Notes under the pieces: generated by a model
Told to the model about the DNA's origin: nothing
Database searches by the model: none
The model's input: the letters and a program-made list of their open reading frames with translations, nothing else
Translations under genes and position numbers: made by a program
In this document: positions 32,851-48,026 of the stretch, in pieces
Position numbering within the stretch: the first letter of the stretch is position 1
Layout: every line of letters starts with the position of its first letter
NCBI GenBank assembly: GCA_019096065.1
Contig: JAGUCH010000008.1
Span: 6,515,001 to 6,579,000 of the forward strand
Reading direction: 5' to 3'
DNA length: 64,000 bases
Source of the DNA: Paracyclopina nana
Taxonomy: Eukaryota > Arthropoda > Copepoda > Cyclopoida > Cyclopettidae

Positions 32851-35379
32851 GTCGACTTGGGGTTTCCTTTCTCGTTCTCATTCAAGTTGCCAATCCTGGC
32901 ATCCTTTCTCGTTCTCATTCAAGTTGCGAATCCTGGCATCCTTTCTCGTTCTCATTCAAGTTGCGAATCCTCGCTTATACCATGTGAAGGATTGGGCGGG
33001 AGTTTATTTTTGAAAAAAAAAAAAAATTTGTAAGACTTTTTCACCATGTGATGATTTTGTGGACTATTTGAATAATTCATGTGACAACTTGCCGTTCTCT
33101 GATTTGGTCGTTGTTTTAGCTCTGAACATGTTTACACCCTAAAAACGTCTACATTATTTCCCCTAATTTCAGCTTGTGGCTGAGTACCGTTTCTTAAAGG
33201 TAATTTTGATATTTCTCCTTAAGTGTGTACTTTTTTAATATGATGATTTAAAAGCTGGCTTGCTGGTCAAACAATGATCTAAATTTAATGCTCTGATTTT
33301 AACAATCTTGCTTTTAGAACTCTTTTTTAAAACTGTTAACATTTTTAGCATTTATTTTGATTTTTCAGGCTTTCCAAGTCTTCTCGGCTGCTGTGGATTT
33401 TCTGGGTGGAAGCGTAACCTTCAAGGCCTTTGTAAAAGGCTGCCTTGATTGACTTCTATGGCTTTGGCATTCCTATCTTTAATAGGATGGTCTTGCTTTT
33501 GGGCCCCTAAGGATGTCTCCGCTTATCACGTAAGTTCAGGCTGTTTGTTATGCTTAAGTTAGCTAGCATATGATGAATTATCCCAGGAACTTACTTAATA
33601 AAGCATGATTACAAGTAATGTCTGAGCACCTTTGGAAACTTGTTGACATTGTGCATGTCGAATTAGGGCTGCATAACTATTCAAGTAATCTTGCTTTTCA
33701 GGGATGATGTACTTAGAAATCATTCGGATAGCAAATGGATTTGCTAACTCCAATCTTCTACGTGGTTTCTTGGTATCTTCACAAGACTAAAGACTGAGCC
33801 TTTCAGTGGCACTTCATGCAAGGTAACGTAATTTTTTTCATGACCATGCAACATTTAAATTGATGTTGAATAAGCAGGCTTGTTGGAACGAATCTTTTTC
33901 CTAACCGCAAACGTAAGAAATTACTAGATATTTGTGGCCTTTCACGTTTTTTAACGTTTTCCTCGCCTTCTTAAACTGCACGCGTTCAATGCCTGTATTA
34001 TTGAATGGGCATTTGTTTAAGCTTTGTCAATCACTGTTCTCGAGTACCATGATGAGAAAACATATTGATATGAACATGACATGAATTCTCAATTGGCTTT
34101 CCTTTTAAGCCCATTTCGTGTTAACGCCCAGCTTTTTCATTAGCTGTGCCACTCAACTGCGGATTCGGGTTCAGTCCATCGCGGATTTTAATACATCTTC
34201 CTGGTAATTCTTTGGTGATCTTTGAGGCTGGACCGAAATTGAAACCGATTCGTGGCCTGCGAATCGTTCTTCCTTAACGTCAAATTTGGCTGTCATTTCT
34301 AGTCCAAGGAGGGCAAAGTGACTCGATCTGTTTGTCAGAGTAAGTTTCATGTTAATCCAATGTCTCGTACTTCTTCTTTATGATGACCTGCCGTTGTTAT
34401 CTGAATATTACATGTTTAGTATTGTGATCTGAATGTGTTGGTATTTTTGCTCTTTTCGTGACAAAGCTTGGTGTTTAACTAGACTTATCACTTGATTTCA
34501 GACTTTGGCTTGGTACCGTGGTGTGGGTAATTTCAATTGTTCTGATATTTTACGGTAAGATGGACATTTTTCTCCTCTAGCGCGTATGTTTTGGCATATG
34601 ATGATTTTCTCATATCACTGAACTAACACTGATAAAATCTTTAACTCTGAACTCGTTGTTCTTGCTACTCATTACAAAGAATTCATGGGCAGGTTTTGAT
34701 CCGTTGCTTTGTTCTCCATATTTCAGGCTTGATTCTGCTCGGCAACCGTGGATAATTCTGGTTGCAAGTGTATCCTTGAAGGCCAACATGAAGTCTGCCT
34801 TGGCCGCTTAATCATTCATTTCTTAGGAGGTCTTTGATATCCTGTAAGTAAATGATGATTGACCATTGTTTCCATATTTGTTGAGAAAATGATGAAGTGA
34901 AGGTCCTTCTTATAAAACCATGACTACTAATCATATTAGCTCTGAACTAGTTGTTCTTGCTACTCATTACTAAGAATTCATGGGCAGATTTTGATCCGTT
35001 CCTTTTTTCTCCATATTTCAGGCTTAATTCTGCTTGACAACCGTGGATAATTCTGGGCGCAAGCATATCCTTGAAGGCCAATGTTGAAGTCTACATTCAT
35101 CTCTAAGTAGACCTGAGGCATCCTGTAAGTAAATGCCAAATGTTGTTACAATATTTGTTGAGCTAATGATGAACTAATTGCGACACCATCTTAAAAAACC
35201 ATGACTACAAATCATATCTGAGCACCTTACGTTTTCTTCATCATATGTGTACTTGCTGAATTACGGCCGCTTAGCTTTTTTTCCATTTGATATTACAGGG
35301 GAGATGTCTTTCCAATCCAGTACTTTGGTCTGCTGAACTCACTTCAGGATTTTGGTAAGTTTGACCATTTTGATCCCTA
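32851..35379 (+). repeat. snoRNA array unit U5 (2529 bp)
   Basis: Same layout as U2. Carries the TTGCCAAT variant in the first 37-bp repeat and the TTTGTTTAAGC variant in intron 4, both shared with U9, U10 and U12. The first donor reads GGGAGT instead of GTGAGT (32998), so that remnant donor is lost here. Confidence 0.9.
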
Positions 35380-37913
35380 GTCGACTTGGGGTTTCCTTTC
35401 TCGTTCTCATTCAAGTTGCCAATCCTGGCATCCTTTCTCGTTCTCATTCAAGTTGCGAATCCTGGCATCCTTTCTCGTTCTCATTCAAGTTGCGAATCCT
35501 CGCTTATACCATGTGAAGGATTGGGCGTGAGTTTATTTTTGAAAAAAAAAAAAAAAAAAATTTGTAAGACTTTTTCACCATGTGATGATTTTGTGGACTA
35601 TTTGAATAATTCATGTGACAACTTGCCGTTCTCTGATTTGGTCGTTGTTTTAGCTCTGAACATGTTTACACCCTAAAAACGTCTACATTATTTCCCCTAA
35701 TTTCAGCTTGTGGCTGAGTACCGTTTCTTAAAGGTAATTTTGATATTTCTCCTTAAGTGTGTACTTTTTTAATATGATGATTTAAAAGCTGGCTTGCTGG
35801 TCAAACAATGATCTAAATTTAATGCTCTGATTTTAACAATCTTGCTTTTAGAACTCTTTTGTAAAACTGTTAACATTTTTTAGCATTTATTTTGATTTTT
35901 CAGGCTTTCCAAGTCTTCTCGGCTGCTGTGGATTTTCTGGGTGGAAGCGTAACCTTCAAGGCCTTTGTAAAAGGCTGCCTTGATTGACTTCTATGGCTTT
36001 GGCATTCCTATCTTTAATAGGATGGTCTTGCTTTTTGGGCCCCTAAGGATGTCTCCGCTATCACGTAAGTTCAGGCTGTTTGTTATGCTTAAGTTAGCTA
36101 GCATATGATGAATTATCCCAGGAACTTACTTAATAAAGCATGATTACAAGTAATGTCTGAGCACCTTTGGAAACTTGTTGACATTGTGCATGTCGAATTA
36201 GGGCTGCATAACTATTCAAGTAATCTTGCTTTTCAGGGATGATGTACTTAGAAATCATTCGGATAGCAAATGGATTTGCTAACTCCAATCTTCTACGTGG
36301 TTTCTTGGTATCTTCACAAGACTAAAGACTGAGCCTTTCAGTGGCACTTCATGCAAGGTAACGTAATTTTTTTCATGACCATGCAACATTTAAATTGATG
36401 TTGAATAAGCAGGCTTGTTGGAACGAATCTTTTTCCTAACCGCAAACGTAAGAAATTACTAGATATTTGTGGCCTTTCACGTTTTTAACGTTTTCCTCGC
36501 CTTCTTAAACTGCACGCGTTCAATGCCTGTATTATTGAATGGGCATTTGTTAAAGCTTTGTCAATCACTGTTCTCGAGTACCATGATGAGAAAACATATT
36601 GATATGAACATGACATGAATTCTCAATTGGCTTTCCTTTTAAGCCCATTTCGTGTTAACGCCCAGCTTTTTCATTAGCTGTGCCACTCAACTGCGGATTC
36701 GGGTTCAGTCCATCGCGGATTTTAATACATCTTCCTGGTAATTCTTTGGTGATCTTTGAGGCTGGACCGAAATTGAAACCGATTCGTGGCCTGCGAATCG
36801 TTCTTCCTTAACGTCAAATTTGGCTGTCATTTCTAGTCCAAGGAGGGCAAAGTGACTCGATCTGTTTGTCAGAGTAAGTTTCATGTTAATCCAATGTCTC
36901 GTACTTCTTCTTTATGATGACCTGCCGTTGTTATCTGAATATTACATGTTTAGTATTGTGATCTGAATGTGTTGGTATTTTTGCTCTTTTCGTGACAAAG
37001 CTTGGTGTTTAACTAGACTTATCACTTGATTTCAGACTTTGGCTTGGTACCGTGGTGTGGGTAATTTCAATTGTTCTGATATTTTACGGTAAGATGGACA
37101 TTTTTCTCCTCTAGCGCGTATGTTTTGGCATATGATGATTTTCTCATATCACTGAACTAACACTGATAAAATCTTTAACTCTGAACTCGTTGTTCTTGCT
37201 ACTCATTACAAAGAATTCATGGGCAGGTTTTGATCCGTTGCTTTGTTCTCCATATTTCAGGCTTGATTCTGCTCGGCAACCGTGGATAATTCTGGTTGCA
37301 AGTGTATCCTTGAAGGCCAACATGAAGTCTGCCTTGGCCGCTTAATCATTCATTTCTTAGGAGGTCTTTGATATCCTGTAAGTAAATGATGATTGACCAT
37401 TGTTTCCATATTTGTTGAGAAAATGATGAAGTGAAGGTCCTTCTTATAAAACCATGACTACTAATCATATTAGCTCTGAACTAGTTGTTCTTGCTACTCA
37501 TTACTAAGAATTCATGGGCAGATTTTGATCCGTTCCTTTTTTCTCCATATTTCAGGCTTAATTCTGCTTGACAACCGTGGATAATTCTGGGCGCAAGCAT
37601 ATCCTTGAAGGCCAATGTTGAAGTCTACATTCATCTCTAAGTAGACCTGAGGCATCCTGTAAGTAAATGCCAAATGTTGTTACAATATTTGTTGAGCTAA
37701 TGATGAACTAATTGCGACACCATCTTAAAAAACCATGACTACAAATCATATCTGAGCACCTTACGTTTTCTTCATCATATGTGTACTTGCTGAATTACGG
37801 CCGCTTAGCTTTTTTTCCATTGGATATTACAGGGGAGATGTCTTTCCAATCCAGTACTTTGGTCTGCTGAACTCACTTCAGGATTTTGGTAAGTTTGACC
37901 ATTTTGATCCCTA
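35380..37913 (+). repeat. snoRNA array unit U6 (2534 bp)
   Basis: Same layout; TTGCCAAT variant in the first 37-bp repeat but TTTGTTAAAGC in intron 4, a mixed variant pattern. Confidence 0.9.
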
Positions 37914-40439
37914 GTCGACTTGGGGTTTCCTTTCTCGTTCTCATTCAAGTTGCCAATCCTGGCATCCTTTCTCGTTCTCATTCAAGTTGCGAATCCTGGC
38001 ATCCTTTCTCGTTCTCATTCAAGTTGCGAATCCTCGCTTATACCATGTGAAGGATTGGGCGTGAGTTTATTTTTGAAAAAAAAAAAATTTTTAAGATTTT
38101 TTCACCATGTGATGATTTTGTGAACTATTTGAATAATTCATTTGACAACTTGCCGTTTTTTGTTTTGGTTGTTGTTTTATCTTTGAAAATGTTTACACCC
38201 TAAAAACATCTACATTATTTCTAATTTCAGCTTGTGGCTGAGTACCGTTTCTTAAAGGTAATTTTGATATTTCTCCTTAAGTGTGTACTTTTTTAATATG
38301 ATGATTTAAAAGCTGGCTTGCTGGTCAAACAATGATCTAAATTTAATGCTCTGATTTTAACAATCTTGCTTTTAGAACTCTTTTGTAAAACTGTTAACAT
38401 TTTTTAGCATTTATTTTGATTTTTCAGGCTTTCCAAGTCTTCTCGGCTGCTGTGGATTTTCTGGGTGGAAGCGTAACCTTCAAGGCCTTTGTAAAAGGCT
38501 GCCTTGATTGACTTCTATGGCTTTGGCATTCCTATCTTTAATAGGATGGTCTTGCTTTTTGGGCCCCTAAGGATGTCTCCGCTATCACGTAAGTTCAGGC
38601 TGTTTGTTATGCTTAAGTTAGCTAGCATATGATGAATTATCCCAGGAACTTACTTAATAAAGCATGATTACAAGTAATGTCTGAGCACCTTTGGAAACTT
38701 GTTGACATTGTGCATGTCGAATTAGGGCTGCATAACTATTCAAGTAATCTTGCTTTTCAGGGATGATGTACTTAGAAATCATTCGGATAGCAAATGGATT
38801 TGCTAACTCCAATCTTCTACGTGGTTTCTTGGTATCTTCACAAGACTAAAGACTGAGCCTTTCAGTGGCACTTCATGCAAGGTAACGTAATTTTTTTCAT
38901 GACCATGCAACATTTAAATTGATGTTGAATAAGCAGGCTTGTTGGAACGAATCTTTTTCCTAACCGCAAACGTAAGAAATTACTAGATATTTGTGGCCTT
39001 TCACGTTTTTTAACGTTTTCCTCGCCTTCTTAAACTGCACGCGTTCAATGCCTGTATTATTGAATGGGCATTTGTTTAAAGCTTTGTCAATCACTGTTCT
39101 CGAGTACCATGATGAGAAAACATATTGATATGAACATGACATGAATTCTCAATTGGCTTTCCTTTTAAGCCCATTTCGTGTTAACGCCCAGCTTTTTCAT
39201 TAGCTGTGCCACTCAACTGCGGATTCGGGTTCAGTCCATCGCGGATTTTAATACATCTTCCTGGTAATTCTTTGGTGATCTTTGAGGCTGGACCGAAATT
39301 GAAACCGATTCGTGGCCTGCGAATCGTTCTTCCTTAACGTCAAATTTGGCTGTCATTTCTAGTCCAAGGAGGGCAAAGTGACTCGATCTGTTTGTCAGAG
39401 TAAGTTTCATGTTAATCCAATGTCTCGTACTTCTTCTTTATGATGACCTGCCGTTGTTATCTGAATATTACATGTTTAGTATTGTGATCTGAATGTGTTG
39501 GTATTTTTGCTCTTTTCGTGACAAAGCTTGGTGTTTAACTAGACTTATCACTTGATTTCAGACTTTGGCTTGGTACCGTGTTGTGGGTAATTTCAATTGT
39601 TCTGATATTTTACGGTAAGATGGACATTTTTCTCCTCTAGCGCGTATGTTTTGGCATATGATGATTTTCTCATATCACTGAACTAACACTGATAAAATCT
39701 TTAACTCTGAACTCGTTGTTCTTGCTACTCATTACAAAGAATTCATGGGCAGGTTTTGATCCGTTGCTTTGTTCTCCATATTTCAGGCTTGATTCTGCTC
39801 GGCAACCGTGGATAATTCTGGTTGCAAGTGTATCCTTGAAGGCCAACATGAAGTCTGCCTTGGCCGCTTAATCATTCATTTCTTAGGAGGTCTTTGATAT
39901 CCTGTAAGTAAATGATGATTGACCATTGTTTCCATATTTGTTGAGAAAATGATGAAGTGAAGGTCCTTCTTATAAAACCATGACTACTAATCATATTAGC
40001 TCTGAACTAGTTGTTCTTGCTACTCATTACTAAGAATTCATGGGCAGATTTTGATCCGTTCCTTTTTTCTCCATATTTCAGGCTTAATTCTGCTTGACAA
40101 CCGTGGATAATTCTGGGCGCAAGCATATCCTTGAAGGCCAATGTTGAAGTCTACATTCATCTCTAAGTAGACCTGAGGCATCCTGTAAGTAAATGCCAAA
40201 TGTTGTTACAATATTTGTTGAGCTAATGATGAACTAATTGCGACACCATCTTAAAAAACCATGACTACAAATCATATCTGAGCACCTTACGTTTTCTTCA
40301 TCATATGTGTACTTGCTGAATTACGGCCGCTTAGCTTTTTTTCCATTGGATATTACAGGGGAGATGTCTTTCCAATCCAGTACTTTGGTCTGCTGAACTC
40401 ACTTCAGGATTTTGGTAAGTTTGACCATTTTGATCCCTA
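37914..40439 (+). repeat. snoRNA array unit U7 (2526 bp), with degraded family-1 patch
   Basis: At about 38088-38225 there are about a dozen substitutions, almost all G/C to A/T, plus a 3-nt deletion. The family-1 D box CTGA is replaced by TTGT. The rest of the unit matches its neighbours. TACCGTGTTGTGGG in the family 5/6 exon is shared only with U10. Confidence 0.9.
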
Positions 40440-42972
40440 GTCGACTTGGGGTTTCCTTTCTCGTTCTCATTCAAGTTGCGAATCCTGGCATCCTTTCTCG
40501 TTCTCATTCAAGTTGCGAATCCTGGCATCCTTTCTCGTTCTCATTCAAGTTGCGAATCCTCGCTTATACCATGTGAAGGATTGGGCGTGAGTTTATTTTT
40601 GAAAAAAAAAAAAAAAAAAATTTGTAAGACTTTTTCACCATGTGATGATTTTGTGGACTATTTGAATAATTCATGTGACAACTTGCCGTTCTCTGATTTG
40701 GTCGTTGTTTTAGCTCTGAACATGTTTACACCCTAAAAACGTCTACATTATTTCCCCTAATTTCAGCTTGTGGCTGAGTACCGTTTCTTAAAGGTAATTT
40801 TGATATTTCTCCTTAAGTGTGTACTTTTTTAATATGATGATTTAAAAGCTGGCTTGCTGGTCAAACAATGATCTAAATTTAATGCTCTGATTTTAACAAT
40901 CTTGCTTTTAGAACTCTTTTGTAAAACTGTTAACATTTTTTAGCATTTATTTTGATTTTTCAGGCTTTCCAAGTCTTCTCGGCTGCTGTGGATTTTCTGG
41001 GTGGAAGCGTAACCTTCAAGGCCTTTGTAAAAGGCTGCCTTGATTGACTTCTATGGCTTTGGCATTCCTATCTTTAATAGGATGGTCTTGCTTTTTGGGC
41101 CCCTAAGGATGTCTCCGCTATCACGTAAGTTCAGGCTGTTTGTTATGCTTAAGTTAGCTAGCATATGATGAATTATCCCAGGAACTTACTTAATAAAGCA
41201 TGATTACAAGTAATGTCTGAGCACCTTTGGAAACTTGTTGACATTGTGCATGTCGAATTAGGGCTGCATAACTATTCAAGTAATCTTGCTTTTCAGGGAT
41301 GATGTACTTAGAAATCATTCGGATAGCAAATGGATTTGCTAACTCCAATCTTCTACGTGGTTTCTTGGTATCTTCACAAGACTAAAGACTGAGCCTTTCA
41401 GTGGCACTTCATGCAAGGTAACGTAATTTTTCATGACCATGCAACATTTAAATTGATGTTGAATAAGCAGGCTTGTTGGAACGAATCTTTTTCCTAACCG
41501 CAAACGTAAGAAATTACTAGATATTTGTGGCCTTTCACGTTTTTTAACGTTTTCCTCGCCTTCTTAAACTGCACGCGTTCAATGCCTGTATTATTGAATG
41601 GGCATTTGTTAAAGCTTTGTCAATCACTGTTCTCGAGTACCATGATGAGAAAACATATTGATATGAACATGACATGAATTCTCAATTGGCTTTCCTTTTA
41701 AGCCCATTTCGTGTTAACGCCCAGCTTTTTCATTAGCTGTGCCACTCAACTGCGGATTCGGGTTCAGTCCATCGCGGATTTTAATACATCTTCCTGGTAA
41801 TTCTTTGGTGATCTTTGAGGCTGGACCGAAATTGAAACCGATTCGTGGCCTGCGAATCGTTCTTCCTTAACGTCAAATTTGGCTGTCATTTCTAGTCCAA
41901 GGAGGGCAAAGTGACTCGATCTGTTTGTCAGAGTAAGTTTCATGTTAATCCAATGTCTCGTACTTCTTCTTTATGATGACCTGCCGTTGTTATCTGAATA
42001 TTACATGTTTAGTATTGTGATCTGAATGTGTTGGTATTTTTGCTCTTTTCGTGACAAAGCTTGGTGTTTAACTAGACTTATCACTTGATTTCAGACTTTG
42101 GCTTGGTACCGTGGTGTGGGTAATTTCAATTGTTCTGATATTTTACGGTAAGATGGACATTTTTCTCCTCTAGCGCGTATGTTTTGGCATATGATGATTT
42201 TCTCATATCACTGAACTAACACTGATAAAATCTTTAACTCTGAACTCGTTGTTCTTGCTACTCATTACAAAGAATTCATGGGCAGGTTTTGATCCGTTGC
42301 TTTGTTCTCCATATTTCAGGCTTGATTCTGCTCGGCAACCGTGGATAATTCTGGTTGCAAGTGTATCCTTGAAGGCCAACATGAAGTCTGCCTTGGCCGC
42401 TTAATCATTCATTTCTTAGGAGGTCTTTGATATCCTGTAAGTAAATGATGATTGACCATTGTTTCCATATTTGTTGAGAAAATGATGAAGTGAAGGTCCT
42501 TCTTATAAAACCATGACTACTAATCATATTAGCTCTGAACTAGTTGTTCTTGCTACTCATTACTAAGAATTCATGGGCAGATTTTGATCCGTTCCTTTTT
42601 TCTCCATATTTCAGGCTTAATTCTGCTTGACAACCGTGGATAATTCTGGGCGCAAGCATATCCTTGAAGGCCAATGTTGAAGTCTACATTCATCTCTAAG
42701 TAGACCTGAGGCATCCTGTAAGTAAATGCCAAATGTTGTTACAATATTTGTTGAGCTAATGATGAACTAATTGCGACACCATCTTAAAAAACCATGACTA
42801 CAAATCATATCTGAGCACCTTACGTTTTCTTCATCATATGTGTACTTGCTGAATTACGGCCGCTTAGCTTTTTTTCCATTGGATATTACAGGGGAGATGT
42901 CTTTCCAATCCAGTACTTTGGTCTGCTGAACTCACTTCAGGATTTTGGTAAGTTTGACCATTTTGATCCCTA
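40440..42972 (+). repeat. snoRNA array unit U8 (2533 bp)
   Basis: Same layout; carries the TTGCGAAT and TTTGTTAAAGC variants like U1-U4 and U11, unlike its immediate neighbours U7 and U9. Confidence 0.9.
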
Positions 42973-45499
42973 GTCGACTTGGGGTTTCCTTTCTCGTTCT
43001 CATTCAAGTTGCCAATCCTGGCATCCTTTCTCGTTCTCATTCAAGTTGCGAATCCTGGCATCCTTTCTCGTTCTCATTCAAGTTGCGAATCCTCGCTTAT
43101 ACCATGTGAAGGATTGGGCGTGAGTTTATTTTTGAAAAAAAAAAAAATTTGTAAGACTTTTTCACCATGTGATGATTTTGTGGACTATTTGAATAATTCA
43201 TGTGACAACTTGCCGTTCTCTGATTTGGTCGTTGTTTTAGCTCTGAACATGTTTACACCCTAAAACGTCTACATTATTTCCCTAATTTCAGCTTGTGGCT
43301 GAGTACCGTTTCTTAAAGGTAATTTTGATATTTCTCCTTAAGTGTGTACTTTTTTAATATGATGATTTAAAAGCTGGCTTGCTGGTCAAACAATGATCTA
43401 AATTTAATGCTCTGATTTTAACAATCTTGCTTTTAGAACTCTTTTGTAAAACTGTTAACATTTTTTAGCATTTATTTTGATTTTTCAGGCTTTCCAAGTC
43501 TTCTCGGCTGCTGTGGATTTTCTGGGTGGAAGCGTAACCTTCAAGGCCTTTGTAAAAGGCTGCCTTGATTGACTTCTATGGCTTTGGCATTCCTATCTTT
43601 AATAGGATGGTCTTGCTTTTTGGGCCCCTAAGGATGTCTCCGCTATCACGTAAGTTCAGGCTGTTTGTTATGCTTAAGTTAGCTAGCATATGATGAATTA
43701 TCCCAGGAACTTACTTAATAAAGCATGATTACAAGTAATGTCTGAGCACCTTTGGAAACTTGTTGACATTGTGCATGTCGAATTAGGGCTGCATAACTAT
43801 TCAAGTAATCTTGCTTTTCAGGGATGATGTACTTAGAAATCATTCGGATAGCAAATGGATTTGCTAACTCCAATCTTCTACGTGGTTTCTTGGTATCTTC
43901 ACAAGACTAAAGACTGAGCCTTTCAGTGGCACTTCATGCAAGGTAACGTAATTTTTTTCATGACCATGCAACATTTAAATTGATGTTGAATAAGCAGGCT
44001 TGTTGGAACGAATCTTTTTCCTAACCGCAAACGTAAGAAATTACTAGATATTTGTGGCCTTTCACGTTTTTTAACGTTTTCCTCGCCTTCTTAAACTGCA
44101 CGCGTTCAATGCCTGTATTATTGAATGGGCATTTGTTTAAGCTTTGTCAATCACTGTTCTCGAGTACCATGATGAGAAAACATATTGATATGAACATGAC
44201 ATGAATTCTCAATTGGCTTTCCTTTTAAGCCCATTTCGTGTTAACGCCCAGCTTTTTCATTAGCTGTGCCACTCAACTGCGGATTCGGGTTCAGTCCATC
44301 GCGGATTTTAATACATCTTCCTGGTAATTCTTTGGTGATCTTTGAGGCTGGACCGAAATTGAAACCGATTCGTGGCCTGCGAATCGTTCTTCCTTAACGT
44401 CAAATTTGGCTGTCATTTCTAGTCCAAGGAGGGCAAAGTGACTCGATCTGTTTGTCAGAGTAAGTTTCATGTTAATCCAATGTCTCGTACTTCTTCTTTA
44501 TGATGACCTGCCGTTGTTATCTGAATATTACATGTTTAGTATTGTGATCTGAATGTGTTGGTATTTTTGCTCTTTTCGTGACAAAGCTTGGTGTTTAACT
44601 AGACTTATCACTTGATTTCAGACTTTGGCTTGGTACCGTGGTGTGGGTAATTTCAATTGTTCTGATATTTTACGGTAAGATGGACATTTTTCTCCTCTAG
44701 CGCGTATGTTTTGGCATATGATGATTTTCTCATATCACTGAACTAACACTGATAAAATCTTTAACTCTGAACTCGTTGTTCTTGCTACTCATTACAAAGA
44801 ATTCATGGGCAGGTTTTGATCCGTTGCTTTGTTCTCCATATTTCAGGCTTGATTCTGCTCGGCAACCGTGGATAATTCTGGTTGCAAGTGTATCCTTGAA
44901 GGCCAACATGAAGTCTGCCTTGGCCGCTTAATCATTCATTTCTTAGGAGGTCTTTGATATCCTGTAAGTAAATGATGATTGACCATTGTTTCCATATTTG
45001 TTGAGAAAATGATGAAGTGAAGGTCCTTCTTATAAAACCATGACTACTAATCATATTAGCTCTGAACTAGTTGTTCTTGCTACTCATTACTAAGAATTCA
45101 TGGGCAGATTTTGATCCGTTCCTTTTTTCTCCATATTTCAGGCTTAATTCTGCTTGACAACCGTGGATAATTCTGGGCGCAAGCATATCCTTGAAGGCCA
45201 ATGTTGAAGTCTACATTCATCTCTAAGTAGACCTGAGGCATCCTGTAAGTAAATGCCAAATGTTGTTACAATATTTGTTGAGCTAATGATGAACTAATTG
45301 CGACACCATCTTAAAAAACCATGACTACAAATCATATCTGAGCACCTTACGTTTTCTTCATCATATGTGTACTTGCTGAATTACGGCCGCTTAGCTTTTT
45401 TTCCATTGGATATTACAGGGGAGATGTCTTTCCAATCCAGTACTTTGGTCTGCTGAACTCACTTCAGGATTTTGGTAAGTTTGACCATTTTGATCCCTA
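42973..45499 (+). repeat. snoRNA array unit U9 (2527 bp)
   Basis: Same layout; TTGCCAAT and TTTGTTTAAGC variants. One base fewer in CCCTAAAACG and in TTTCCCTAATTTCAG before the microexon. Confidence 0.9.
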
Positions 45500-48026
45500 G
45501 TCGACTTGGGGTTTCCTTTCTCGTTCTCATTCAAGTTGCCAATCCTGGCATCCTTTCTCGTTCTCATTCAAGTTGCGAATCCTGGCATCCTTTCTCGTTC
45601 TCATTCAAGTTGCGAATCCTCGCTTATACCATGTGAAGGATTGGGCGTGAGTTTATTTTTGAAAAAAAAAAAATTTGTAAGACTTTTTCACCATGTGATG
45701 ATTTTGTGGACTATTTGAATAATTCATGTGACAACTTGCCGTTCTCTGATTTGGTCGTTGTTTTAGCTCTGAACATGTTTACACCCTAAAAACGTCTACA
45801 TTATTTCCCTAATTTCAGCTTGTGGCTGAGTACCGTTTCTTAAAGGTAATTTTGATATTTCTCCTTAAGTGTGTACTTTTTTAATATGATGATTTAAAAG
45901 CTGGCTTGCTGGTCAAACAATGATCTAAATTTAATGCTCTGATTTTAACAATCTTGCTTTTAGAACTCTTTTTGTAAAACTGTTAACATTTTTAGCATTT
46001 ATTTTGATTTTTCAGGCTTTCCAAGTCTTCTCGGCTGCTGTGGATTTTCTGGGTGGAAGCGTAACCTTCAAGGCCTTTGTAAAAGGCTGCCTTGATTGAC
46101 TTCTATGGCTTTGGCATTCCTATCTTTAATAGGATGGTCTTGCTTTTTGGGCCCCTAAGGATGTCTCCGCTATCACGTAAGTTCAGGCTGTTTGTTATGC
46201 TTAAGTTAGCTAGCATATGATGAATTATCCCAGGAACTTACTTAATAAAGCATGATTACAAGTAATGTCTGAGCACCTTTGGAAACTTGTTGACATTGTG
46301 CATGTCGAATTAGGGCTGCATAACTATTCAAGTAATCTTGCTTTTCAGGGATGATGTACTTAGAAATCATTCGGATAGCAAATGGATTTGCTAACTCCAA
46401 TCTTCTACGTGGTTTCTTGGTATCTTCACAAGACTAAAGACTGAGCCTTTCAGTGGCACTTCATGCAAGGTAACGTAATTTTTTTCATGACCATGCAACA
46501 TTTAAATTGATGTTGAATAAGCAGGCTTGTTGGAACGAATCTTTTTCCTAACCGCAAACGTAAGAAATTACTAGATATTTGTGGCCTTTCACGTTTTTTA
46601 ACGTTTTCCTCGCCTTCTTAAACTGCACGCGTTCAATGCCTGTATTATTGAATGGGCATTTGTTTAAGCTTTGTCAATCACTGTTCTCGAGTACCATGAT
46701 GAGAAAACATATTGATATGAACATGACATGAATTCTCAATTGGCTTTCCTTTTAAGCCCATTTCGTGTTAACGCCCAGCTTTTTCATTAGCTGTGCCACT
46801 CAACTGCGGATTCGGGTTCAGTCCATCGCGGATTTTAATACATCTTCCTGGTAATTCTTTGGTGATCTTTGAGGCTGGACCGAAATTGAAACCGATTCGT
46901 GGCCTGCGAATCGTTCTTCCTTAACGTCAAATTTGGCTGTCATTTCTAGTCCAAGGAGGGCAAAGTGACTCGATCTGTTTGTCAGAGTAAGTTTCATGTT
47001 AATCCAATGTCTCGTACTTCTTCTTTATGATGACCTGCCGTTGTTATCTGAATATTACATGTTTAGTATTGTGATCTGAATGTGTTGGTATTTTTGCTCT
47101 TTTCGTGACAAAGCTTGGTGTTTAACTAGACTTATCACTTGATTTCAGACTTTGGCTTGGTACCGTGTTGTGGGTAATTTCAATTGTTCTGATATTTTAC
47201 GGTAAGATGGACATTTTTCTCCTCTAGCGCGTATGTTTTGGCATATGATGATTTTCTCATATCACTGAACTAACACTGATAAAATCTTTAACTCTGAACT
47301 CGTTGTTCTTGCTACTCATTACAAAGAATTCATGGGCAGGTTTTGATCCGTTGCTTTGTTCTCCATATTTCAGGCTTGATTCTGCTCGGCAACCGTGGAT
47401 AATTCTGGTTGCAAGTGTATCCTTGAAGGCCAACATGAAGTCTGCCTTGGCCGCTTAATCATTCATTTCTTAGGAGGTCTTTGATATCCTGTAAGTAAAT
47501 GATGATTGACCATTGTTTCCATATTTGTTGAGAAAATGATGAAGTGAAGGTCCTTCTTATAAAACCATGACTACTAATCATATTAGCTCTGAACTAGTTG
47601 TTCTTGCTACTCATTACTAAGAATTCATGGGCAGATTTTGATCCGTTCCTTTTTTCTCCATATTTCAGGCTTAATTCTGCTTGACAACCGTGGATAATTC
47701 TGGGCGCAAGCATATCCTTGAAGGCCAATGTTGAAGTCTACATTCATCTCTAAGTAGACCTGAGGCATCCTGTAAGTAAATGCCAAATGTTGTTACAATA
47801 TTTGTTGAGCTAATGATGAACTAATTGCGACACCATCTTAAAAAACCATGACTACAAATCATATCTGAGCACCTTACGTTTTCTTCATCATATGTGTACT
47901 TGCTGAATTACGGCCGCTTAGCTTTTTTTCCATTGGATATTACAGGGGAGATGTCTTTCCAATCCAGTACTTTGGTCTGCTGAACTCACTTCAGGATTTT
48001 GGTAAGTTTGACCATTTTGATCCCTA
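45500..48026 (+). repeat. snoRNA array unit U10 (2527 bp)
   Basis: Same layout; TTGCCAAT and TTTGTTTAAGC variants, plus the TACCGTGTTGTGGG exon variant shared with U7. Confidence 0.9.
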
